DNA of 5,081 bases from NCBI GenBank assembly GCA_015661095.1, contig JACVQI010000231.1, positions 1 to 5,081 of the forward strand, written 5' to 3'. Below the pieces are notes generated by a model. It ran no database searches. It saw nothing but the letters and a program-made list of their open reading frames with translations, and had not been told where the DNA came from. The translations under genes and the position numbers were made by a program. Source of the DNA: Gammaproteobacteria bacterium. Lineage in GTDB: Bacteria; Pseudomonadota; Gammaproteobacteria; Eutrophobiales; Eutrophobiaceae. Shown in pieces: positions 1-5,081 of this stretch (positions within the stretch are counted from its first letter, which is position 1; each line of letters starts with the position of its first letter).

Positions 1-253
1 CGAGAGCCGCTTCGAGCAGGCGATCAATCGTGCCATTGGCATGGGCTATGGCGAAAAAATACGTTACCCCCACCAGCAGCACCATGATGCTGACAGGGAA
101 ACCGTCCACCACATCCACGAGCGGCATACCGGCCAGCCACATGCCGACACCACAAGCGGCGCCGAACATCATGATACCAAGGGGCGCCTTGCGCAGGTGG
201 GCGATCACGAAGACCGTGATGAAGATGCCTATGGCTGCAAGTTGTGGGAGCAT
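1..253 (-). CDS. MatC-type dicarboxylate/malonate carrier, N-terminal fragment (cut by window edge)
   Basis: The 84 visible residues are the N-terminus of an inner-membrane organic-acid permease. They begin MLPQLAAIGIFITVFVIAHL and contain two to three hydrophobic segments (about residues 4-19, 24-44 and 53-71). The stretch GFPVSIMVLLVGVTYFFAIA followed by NGTID matches my memory of the MatC N-terminal domain, found in the malonate carrier MatC of rhizobia and related SLC13-like permeases. That family match is recognition, not a search. The frame is open to the window edge, so most of the protein lies outside. The ATG at 253 fits the family's normal start, and I see no good Shine-Dalgarno sequence before it. 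The gene begins 46 bases after the hydrolase stop codon on the same strand, so it is probably co-transcribed and translationally dependent on it. The substrate (malonate, other dicarboxylate or related acid) cannot be read from this fragment. Confidence 0.8.
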   Translation of the reverse strand, partial: MLPQLAAIGIFITVFVIAHLRKAPLGIMMFGAACGVGMWLAGMPLVDVVDGFPVSIMVLLVGVTYFFAIAHANGTIDRLLEAAL

Positions 254-299
254 TCTATGGTTCGGGCGACACGCGCTAACGGCAAACGCCGCGCCGACG

Positions 300-1229
300 C
301 TATTGCGCTTGCTTTTGCACCAGGAACTCTCCGGCGCATGTCTTGAGGACGCCGACCCATTCCCGGAAAGAGGCATTGCCGGAGACGAATGGATGCGGAT
401 CACCGGGCTTACGGTCTTGCAGCAGCGGCAGCTTGAGTAGCAAGCCATCGGCAACCGCGTGATTGCTAAGCTCGACATCGATCCTGGGGTCGAGGCTTGC
501 GAAACGATCGGCCGACTTCATATAGGTTTCCATCTCGGCAGCCGGCAGATAACCCGCGCCGTCGCCGCCCCAGTAGCCGACGAAATGCGTTTGTTCGCCA
601 TCCTTGACTGGAAAGATCGGCGATAAGGTTCCAGGTGTATGGCCAGGCGTCACGACCATCCGGACCGTCGTCCCACCCAGCGAGATCTCGTCGCCATCAT
701 GGACGACGACATCGCGCGTGGGATAGGGCGCCGGGTTGCCGCGTTGCGGCCATGTCACCATATGCGTCCAATCGGCTTCCGAGAGAACGATCTTCGGCCC
801 AAAGGTATCTTGCAGATATTTTGCACCGCCGAAATGATCGTTATGGCCATGGGAAACTATCACGTATTTGATGGTCGCCGGGTCGAGCCCGAGTTTCTTC
901 ATGCCCGTGACGATAGTACCCTCTACGTTGCCATGGAATCCCGCGTCGAGGAGGATGATGCCATCCGGCGTGGTCAAGGCCCAGGACGAGGTGGAGCGGT
1001 CGCCGACAAAATAAAGATTGTCGAAAATTTGCGTCGGTTCGATATAGATATCGGCTGGCGTTCCGGCCGCGTTTTGCGCCGGCTGGTCTGGGGGTGGCGG
1101 ACAGAATGCGCGCCGGATGCTGGCATATTCTTCTGCCCGTATGCTCGCCATATCGGCGGATGCCGCGGCGCCCGAAACCACAGTGGCCATCAAGAGTAAG
1201 CCGGTCGATAGAATGATGTGATTATTCAT
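300..1229 (-). CDS. Exported metallo-beta-lactamase-fold hydrolase, subclass B3-like
   Basis: This 309-residue protein is a zinc-dependent hydrolase. Numbered from the ATG at 1229, it has a Sec-type signal peptide (hydrophobic residues 5-22, likely cleavage after Ala23-Ser-Ala25), so it should act in the periplasm. The metal-binding motif SHGHNDHFGG gives His127, His129, Asp131 and His132. Further ligands are His197 in TPGHTPGT and His257 in LSNHAVADG, so the set for two zinc ions looks complete. The segment NLYFVGDRSTSSWAL before the strand IILLDAG is typical of B3-like enzymes. Cys43 and Cys298 could form a disulfide in the mature protein. An ATG at 1241 would add four residues, but only the 1229 start has a GGGG element at suitable distance. 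Many chromosomal members of this family hydrolyse substrates other than beta-lactams (lactones, esters), so antibiotic resistance should not be assumed. The permease fragment follows after 46 bases. Confidence 0.9.
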   Translation of the reverse strand: MNNHIILSTGLLLMATVVSGAAASADMASIRAEEYASIRRAFCPPPPDQPAQNAAGTPADIYIEPTQIFDNLYFVGDRSTSSWALTTPDGIILLDAGFHGNVEGTIVTGMKKLGLDPATIKYVIVSHGHNDHFGGAKYLQDTFGPKIVLSEADWTHMVTWPQRGNPAPYPTRDVVVHDGDEISLGGTTVRMVVTPGHTPGTLSPIFPVKDGEQTHFVGYWGGDGAGYLPAAEMETYMKSADRFASLDPRIDVELSNHAVADGLLLKLPLLQDRKPGDPHPFVSGNASFREWVGVLKTCAGEFLVQKQAQ

Positions 1230-1235
1230 GTTAAA

Positions 1236-1239
1236 CCCC
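1236..1239 (-). promoter_or_regulatory. Ribosome binding site that favours the inner start of the hydrolase
   Basis: On the minus strand, GGGG sits six bases before the ATG at 1229. Nothing comparable precedes the alternative ATG at 1241. This supports starting the protein at 1229, directly before the signal peptide. The element is weak compared with those of the upstream operon. Confidence 0.45.
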
Positions 1240-1327
1240 ATGCGATTTGACTATGCCCGAGATGCTGCAACCTTGGGCAACAACACGACAATCAGGTCTT
1301 TTGCCGCGCGTTTCCGGCGATGTGCCG

Positions 1328-1365
1328 ATTATGGCAGGATACATGCCCGCATTCTCCATAGTCAA
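1328..1365 (-). promoter_or_regulatory. Putative sigma70-type promoter for the hydrolase-permease unit
   Basis: In the 256-base gap between the second oxidase and the hydrolase, the minus strand has TTGACT (1360-1365), an 18-base spacer, then TATCCT (1336-1341). Eight bases on from the start of that hexamer, TGC followed by CATAAT (1328-1336) reads as an extended -10 element. Either would start a transcript about 85-100 bases before the hydrolase ATG. The rest of the gap shows no convincing gene. A short GACCC/GGGTC inverted repeat (1424-1438) has no T-tract, so read-through from the upstream operon remains possible. The call rests on consensus similarity only. Confidence 0.35.
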
Positions 1366-1485
1366 CGACCGAATAATGTCGCAGCCATGGTCCGCCTTCT
1401 CGCTCCGACAATCCGGGCACCAAGACCCTTGCCGGGTCAAGCTACATCGAGTCGCAGGGACGCGGGCCAACCCCGAGGCGTGGCA

Positions 1486-3030
1486 TTAAACCAGCGCGCC
1501 TCCTTCCGGCGATACGCGGTTCGGATCGAATGATTTCTGGATCTCGTTCCACCATTTGTCGTAGTTGGACAATGCGCGTCCGATTTCCGCGTTCTGGCCA
1601 ATCAGCAACGCGAAGTAGCGTTCCTTGAAGGCCCGGTCGCTCTGCTCCTTGTGCCAGTCCTCCACCGCCTGGCCTATCAATAAGGCGAAGTAGTTTTCCC
1701 TGAACGCCCGGTCGCTCTGCTCCTTGTGCCAGTCCTCAACCGCCTGGTTCGCCACCTCGTTGTGCGGATCGTACTTGCAGAATATTTCGGTCTTGCCGAG
1801 ATGGCCCTGTTCCACGCCCCAGCCGAAGGCAGCGCCACCGTCGTCGACGATCAGGCCTTTTTCAATCAAAGGCTCCTTCGCCTTGCCGGCGCCGATGGCC
1901 CACCTGATGGTCAGGTCGCGCTGACCCATGACCGGGATGGATTTGAACATGCCGCCGGGACGGAAGGTCTCGCGGATGGAAGCAGAGATGCGGATACACT
2001 GGCACAGCAGTATGCCCTCCGTGCGCGGATCCTCGAGTGACGTCACGGACTTGCCGCTATTGTCATTAACAATTTGATTTAGCACGCGCTGCTTGTAGGC
2101 GAAGTCGGCCGCGGAGTTACCGGCCAGGATGATGAAAAAACCCGGCCCCTGAATTTCCTTGCTCAGCCGTTTGAAGTTTTCCTCCTCCTGTTCGTTACTG
2201 GTGCTGATATTGGCGGCTACCATGGCGATATTGAAACCCATCAGTTCAAAGGCGATTTCTGCCTCCCCGATCTTGATCTCGGCCTGCCACATCTTTTCTA
2301 CGGACGGGAAACTGTAATAGCGCGCCATCATGTTAGGCGGGATCTCGCTTAACTGATAATTTGGCGACACCCCTGTGACGGGGAATTGCGCCGGGCCCGG
2401 CCAGTGGTAGACCTTCATTGCCGCCTTGGTGAATACGCCGGGGGTGACGCCGGGAGGCACTGCGCTGGTGAGGATGCTTCTTAACGACGGCCCCGGGCCA
2501 TCGCCGCAGAACCATTCATCGGATGACCCCAGCGAACCGGAGCGGACGATGTCACCGGCCGGTGTCACCCATTCGATGGCCAGGTGATTGCGGTCGTCAC
2601 CGCTGGTGGTCTGATCCAGGTGACCGTGCCCTCGCAGCATCGCCGAGCAGTTGGAACCGGCGCCCTTGACGTTCAGGTGCAGCCCTCGTTTCATCAGTTC
2701 GGCCTGCAATTGCGCCGTGATCACATAGGGCTCGACCACCGCGTACATGTTTTTCTCGTTAATTTCGATAATGCGGTTCATGCGCCTGAGATCGATGTAC
2801 AGAAAACCTGGCGCGAACTTCCCGGTCCAGCCGGTACATACCGGCCGGAATGGAATCCTGTGCTTGTTGCACAGTTTGATGATTGCCTGCACCTGCGCCG
2901 TGTTCTCCGGCAGGATCACCGCCGCGAATTCGGTGCCGTGATAGGAGGGCATGATCGCAGGGTCGTCGCAGATGTACTCCGGACCGACTACATCTTCAAA
3001 TTCTCTGTATATGTCTTTGTGCAATGCCAT
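1486..3030 (-). CDS. FAD-linked oxidase/dehydrogenase subunit (VAO/PCMH/GlcD type) with internal duplication
   Basis: This 514-residue flavoprotein probably oxidises an alcohol or hydroxy-acid substrate. The FAD-binding domain covers about residues 30-210. Recognisable parts are the pyrophosphate-binding region around RPVCTGW (62-68), the strand YIDLRRMNRIIEIN (78-91), AVVEPYVITAQLQAEL (97-112), the GAGSN loop (123-127), TTSGDDRNHL (141-150) and EWVTPAGDIVRSGSLGSS (153-170). GVFTKAAMKVYHWPGP (198-213) leads into the C-terminal FAD-oxidase cap domain, which ends with the family-typical FDPNRVSP (500-507). No signal peptide is visible. Residues 429-478 are two tandem copies of a 25-residue unit, so the protein is probably 25 residues longer than its ancestor. 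The start at 3030 has a GGGGA ribosome site and lies 15 bases after the Fe-S gene, so it is co-expressed with that gene and probably docks on that subunit. Family assignment is firm; the substrate is unknown. Confidence 0.88.
   Translation of the reverse strand: MALHKDIYREFEDVVGPEYICDDPAIMPSYHGTEFAAVILPENTAQVQAIIKLCNKHRIPFRPVCTGWTGKFAPGFLYIDLRRMNRIIEINEKNMYAVVEPYVITAQLQAELMKRGLHLNVKGAGSNCSAMLRGHGHLDQTTSGDDRNHLAIEWVTPAGDIVRSGSLGSSDEWFCGDGPGPSLRSILTSAVPPGVTPGVFTKAAMKVYHWPGPAQFPVTGVSPNYQLSEIPPNMMARYYSFPSVEKMWQAEIKIGEAEIAFELMGFNIAMVAANISTSNEQEEENFKRLSKEIQGPGFFIILAGNSAADFAYKQRVLNQIVNDNSGKSVTSLEDPRTEGILLCQCIRISASIRETFRPGGMFKSIPVMGQRDLTIRWAIGAGKAKEPLIEKGLIVDDGGAAFGWGVEQGHLGKTEIFCKYDPHNEVANQAVEDWHKEQSDRAFRENYFALLIGQAVEDWHKEQSDRAFKERYFALLIGQNAEIGRALSNYDKWWNEIQKSFDPNRVSPEGGALV
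1597..1746 (-). repeat. In-frame 75-base tandem duplication inside the FAD oxidase gene
   Basis: Two adjacent codon-aligned copies (1672-1746 first in the protein, 1597-1671 second) encode QAVEDWHKEQSDRAF followed by RENYFALLIG or KERYFALLIG. By hand alignment they differ at 9 of 75 bases. Six differences are synonymous, and the other three change two residues (Arg to Lys, Asn to Arg). A 32-base core is identical. The copies join without extra bases, and the reading frame continues to the normal C-terminus. The unit lies in the C-terminal cap domain and looks like amphipathic helix followed by strand. Confidence 0.95.
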
Positions 3031-3038
3031 GATTGGTG

Positions 3039-3043
3039 TCCCC
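3039..3043 (-). promoter_or_regulatory. Ribosome binding site of the second FAD oxidase
   Basis: Minus-strand GGGGA lies eight bases before the ATG at 3030, within the 15-base gap after the Fe-S gene's TAA. It supports the chosen start and coupled translation of the two genes. Confidence 0.6.
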
Positions 3044-3045
3044 GC

Positions 3046-4314
3046 TTATTCGATCGACTGTTCGAACAGTTCCACAATGTCAAAAACTTTCATGCGGCTG
3101 TTACCGTCGTCGATGGTCTTGTTGAACAGCTTTTGACACCAGGGACAGGCCGTTACGATGGCCTCAGCGCCGGTCGTTTCGGCCTCGTCGATGCGCTCCT
3201 GAGCCGTCCATTGCGCGAACTCGGGATTGGATCGGCCAACGCCGCCGCCGGAGCCGCAGCACCAGGCGTATTCCTTGATGCGCTGCATCTCGGTGAGCTT
3301 GACGCCGGGGATGCTGTTAAGTACGTCGCGCGGTGCGTCATAAACGCCGTTGCTGCCCCGCCGGTATTGTTTCGGCGGATCGAACACGAATCTGTCACCG
3401 GGGACTTTCTTGCCTTCCCAGTGTACCCAGGGTTCGCCGAGCCGTCCCAGATGGCAGGGGTCGTGGTAGGTGACATTCATGTCGACATTGTTTTTCGGTT
3501 TCAGTTTGCCTTCCTGTATCAATTGCCGGATGTATTCGGTGATATGCAGCACCTGCAGGCTGCCCCGCAGTTTGTATTTATCGTAAAGGACTTTGAAGGC
3601 CTGGTAGGATTCCGCGTCCGCGGTGACCACCGTTTTGATGCCGTTTCTATTGATATAGTCCATGTTTTTCCGGGCCTGGTTCAGGAAGTCTTCCTCGTAG
3701 CCCAGCTGGTAGGCGCGATCGCCACTACTGACTTCGGCATTACCGGCTATGCCGAAATCGACCCCGGCCTTCTGTAAAATTTTTGCGGTAGCCCGGGCCA
3801 GTTTCTGCAGGTAAGGATCGTAGCTGGTGACGTCGCCAACGTACAACATCACAGCTACCTTGTCCTTCGCGGCGTCCTTGAGATCGAGTCCCTGCGCCCA
3901 GTCACCACGCTTGCCATTGGGCGGGAAGATGGAACCGGTTTTACGCAGGCCCTCGATGGTCTGATCCAGGGCGGGTAGGGTTTTGCCGTCCTTGACACAC
4001 TTGATCCGGAGCTCGTAGATGGGCTCCATGACATTCATGTCCATGGCGTAATTACACGATACGCCGCATGCCCCGCACATCTGGCAGTTATAGACGATGT
4101 GCTGCAACCGGTCGGTATAACTGATTTCATTTCGCAGCATGGCTGCGCCGATATTCATGCGGCCGCCGCCGGAGTAGCTGTGGAAGTTGAATCTGGAAAT
4201 GCTCGGACAGACGTTGGCGAACTGATAGCCGCTGACCCGCTGCATCGGCACCCATTTGCAGGCTGAACACCGGCAACACATGTTCATGTCACCCTGGTAT
4301 TGTTCCAATCCCAT
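3046..4314 (-). CDS. Fe-S electron-transfer subunit with two 4Fe-4S motifs and CCG (HdrD/GlcF-like) domains
   Basis: This 422-residue cytoplasmic protein (no signal peptide or membrane segment seen) likely takes electrons from the flanking flavoproteins. The N-terminal ferredoxin part has Cys13-Cys16-Cys19 with Cys36-Pro, and Cys77-Cys80-Cys83 with Cys87, enough for two 4Fe-4S clusters. Two cysteine-rich domains follow. The second has intact ligands: Cys287 in HDPCHLGR, Cys352-Cys353-Gly, and Cys390-Pro-Trp-Cys393, with the canonical 35 residues between CCG and CXXC. The first keeps its spacing but not its ligands: Asp161, then Ser196-Ser197-Gly198, then Ala234 and Tyr237 at the expected cysteine positions. 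It therefore probably binds no cluster. Similar subunits serve glycolate oxidase (GlcF) and heterodisulfide-reductase-type enzymes. The start at 4314 has a TGAGGT ribosome site, and the gene sits between two FAD-oxidase genes. Confidence 0.92.
   Translation of the reverse strand: MGLEQYQGDMNMCCRCSACKWVPMQRVSGYQFANVCPSISRFNFHSYSGGGRMNIGAAMLRNEISYTDRLQHIVYNCQMCGACGVSCNYAMDMNVMEPIYELRIKCVKDGKTLPALDQTIEGLRKTGSIFPPNGKRGDWAQGLDLKDAAKDKVAVMLYVGDVTSYDPYLQKLARATAKILQKAGVDFGIAGNAEVSSGDRAYQLGYEEDFLNQARKNMDYINRNGIKTVVTADAESYQAFKVLYDKYKLRGSLQVLHITEYIRQLIQEGKLKPKNNVDMNVTYHDPCHLGRLGEPWVHWEGKKVPGDRFVFDPPKQYRRGSNGVYDAPRDVLNSIPGVKLTEMQRIKEYAWCCGSGGGVGRSNPEFAQWTAQERIDEAETTGAEAIVTACPWCQKLFNKTIDDGNSRMKVFDIVELFEQSIE
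3733..3756. repeat. Perfect 8-base inverted repeat inside the Fe-S gene
   Basis: The arms TTCGGCAT (3733-3740) and ATGCCGAA (3749-3756) are exact reverse complements around an 8-base spacer. The element encodes FGIAGNAE, just before the Ser196-Ser197 that replaces the first CCG cysteines. It has no T-tract and lies within the coding frame, so it may be chance. Confidence 0.6.
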
Positions 4315-4321
4315 CTCGGTT

Positions 4322-4327
4322 ACCTCA
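4322..4327 (-). promoter_or_regulatory. Ribosome binding site of the Fe-S subunit
   Basis: Minus-strand TGAGGT lies seven bases before the ATG at 4314 and is the strongest such site in the window. The 53-base gap before it (4315-4367) is AT-rich, with no clear hairpin or terminator, so the upstream oxidase gene probably shares the transcript. Confidence 0.65.
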
Positions 4328-4367
4328 CAAAAGTTTTACAGATAGCTGGTTATAGTTACGGTTATTT

Positions 4368-5081
4368 TCAGAAACACACCTTGCCGGGGTTCATAATGTT
4401 GTTCGGATCAAAGATCTTCTTGAAAGTATGCAAGACGTTCACAGTAGCCCCGTCCCGGTTCAGTATCATCCCGGAATTTTCTCCATATGGCCGCGAAAAG
4501 AACGCGCCTTGTTCCATCAACTTTCGCATTGCCGAGCCGGCAAGCTCCTGGACGCGAATACATTCCCTGCCGTTGCCGGGTTCATAAAACAGATTGAATT
4601 CACAATGCCAGCTCGTGCCTTGTACGATCGGCTGGATGTAGACGCCAAGGTCGGTGGCGGCATAACAGGATTTTTCAGCCAGCCCGGTCATGGTCCCGAT
4701 CTGGGCTGCGAGTTTTTCGCGCTGCGTCAGGTAGAAAATATCCTCGCAGCCGCCGCGAGGGCGCAGTTTCCAATAGGGATCGGTTGAGGGTAGTTGTACC
4801 GCCTTCAGGATTTCGTTGGCCGAAATTCCATCGACTGATCGCAGCGAGGTAGTGTTCAGCCGCTGGCTGATCCCGGCTATGTCCTGTATGTGTGACTCAA
4901 CCCGTTGCTCCGGGAAATATTCGTAACCAGCTACTGTGTAGAACAACGTCCATACTGGTAAGGCCGTTCTGAGTTGGCGGTAATCCGCGTTGACAGCGGT
5001 CGAGAACATGGTCGCCAGGTTGGTGTTATTGAGGATAAAGCATTCATTGACCATGCGCTGGCGTATCAGCCAATATGCCAG
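4368..5081 (-). CDS. FAD-linked oxidase/dehydrogenase subunit, C-terminal part (cut by window edge)
   Basis: The 237 visible residues are the C-terminal cap domain of a second VAO/PCMH-type FAD-linked oxidase. The frame stays open through 5081 (LAYWLIRQRMVNE...), so the methionine at 5054 is internal and the FAD-binding half lies outside the window. Characteristic parts, numbered from the first visible residue, are YIQPIVQGTSWHCEFNLFY at about 148-166, a substrate-domain strand of this family, and LHTFKKIFDPNNIMNPGK at 217-234, the conserved C-terminal end that contacts the flavin domain. It is clearly not a copy of the other oxidase in the operon, though the two share the FDPN ending. It precedes the Fe-S gene by 53 bases, giving the order flavoprotein, Fe-S, flavoprotein, as expected for subunits of one dehydrogenase complex. 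Which of the two carries the active catalytic flavin cannot be decided here. Confidence 0.87.
   Translation of the reverse strand: MAYWLIRQRMVNECFILNNTNLATMFSTAVNADYRQLRTALPVWTLFYTVAGYEYFPEQRVESHIQDIAGISQRLNTTSLRSVDGISANEILKAVQLPSTDPYWKLRPRGGCEDIFYLTQREKLAAQIGTMTGLAEKSCYAATDLGVYIQPIVQGTSWHCEFNLFYEPGNGRECIRVQELAGSAMRKLMEQGAFFSRPYGENSGMILNRDGATVNVLHTFKKIFDPNNIMNPGKVCF

Noticed and set aside
30..440. A 136-codon plus-strand frame
   Set aside because: It is antisense to the MatC-like permease and the end of the hydrolase, and it shows no domain.
1424..1438. GACCC/GGGTC inverted repeat after the second oxidase as a terminator
   Set aside because: It has only five paired bases and no following T-tract on the minus strand.
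1231..1470. A 79-codon minus-strand frame in the gap before the hydrolase, containing a CPDC sequence
   Set aside because: It shows no family features or convincing ribosome site, overlaps the hydrolase leader, and covers the candidate promoter. A single CXXC is not enough.
2831..2844. Palindrome CCGGTACATACCGG as an operator
   Set aside because: It lies inside a well-conserved coding region far from any start, and the two-base loop and lack of a second copy suggest chance.
2584..3777. A 397-codon open frame on the plus strand
   Set aside because: It runs antisense across the second oxidase and the Fe-S gene, both of which have clear family motifs and ribosome sites. Its own translation shows no recognisable domain.
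4368..5054. Treating the last oxidase as a complete 228-residue protein starting at 5054
   Set aside because: The frame is open upstream to 5081 and the protein matches only the C-terminal domain of the family, so it is a fragment caused by the window edge, not a short gene.

Overview
The window is a stretch of bacterial chromosome, probably from a moderately GC-rich Gram-negative (proteobacterium-like) organism. I infer this from the codon use, the compact co-directional layout, a Sec-type signal peptide on the hydrolase, and the gene families present. I cannot name a genus. All five genes lie on the minus strand, so transcription runs from position 5081 towards position 1. No RNA genes, insertion sequences or CRISPR arrays are visible.

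Upstream block (5081 to 1486): this is a compact three-gene operon. It holds the C-terminal part of an FAD-linked oxidase of the VAO/p-cresol methylhydroxylase/GlcD type (cut by the window edge), an iron-sulfur protein with two 4Fe-4S motifs and two cysteine-rich CCG-type domains, and a complete second FAD-linked oxidase. Gaps are 53 and 15 bases and both internal genes have good ribosome binding sites. The layout of two flavin subunits plus one GlcF/HdrD-like Fe-S subunit recalls glycolate oxidase GlcDEF. It suggests a multi-subunit dehydrogenase that passes electrons from an unknown hydroxylated or alcohol-type substrate through Fe-S clusters to a quinone or another carrier.

Downstream block (1485 to 1): after a gap of about 250 bases with a plausible promoter come an exported metallo-beta-lactamase-fold hydrolase with a complete zinc-ligand set, similar to subclass B3, and the N-terminus of a MatC-type (malonate/dicarboxylate, SLC13-like) permease that runs off the left edge. 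A periplasmic hydrolase beside an organic-acid carrier may release and import a substrate related to the upstream dehydrogenase. That link is inference from proximity only.

Two features stand out. The second oxidase carries an in-frame 25-residue tandem duplication whose copies differ mostly at synonymous sites. The Fe-S subunit keeps the exact spacing of a first CCG motif but has replaced every cysteine ligand in it, while its second CCG motif is intact.
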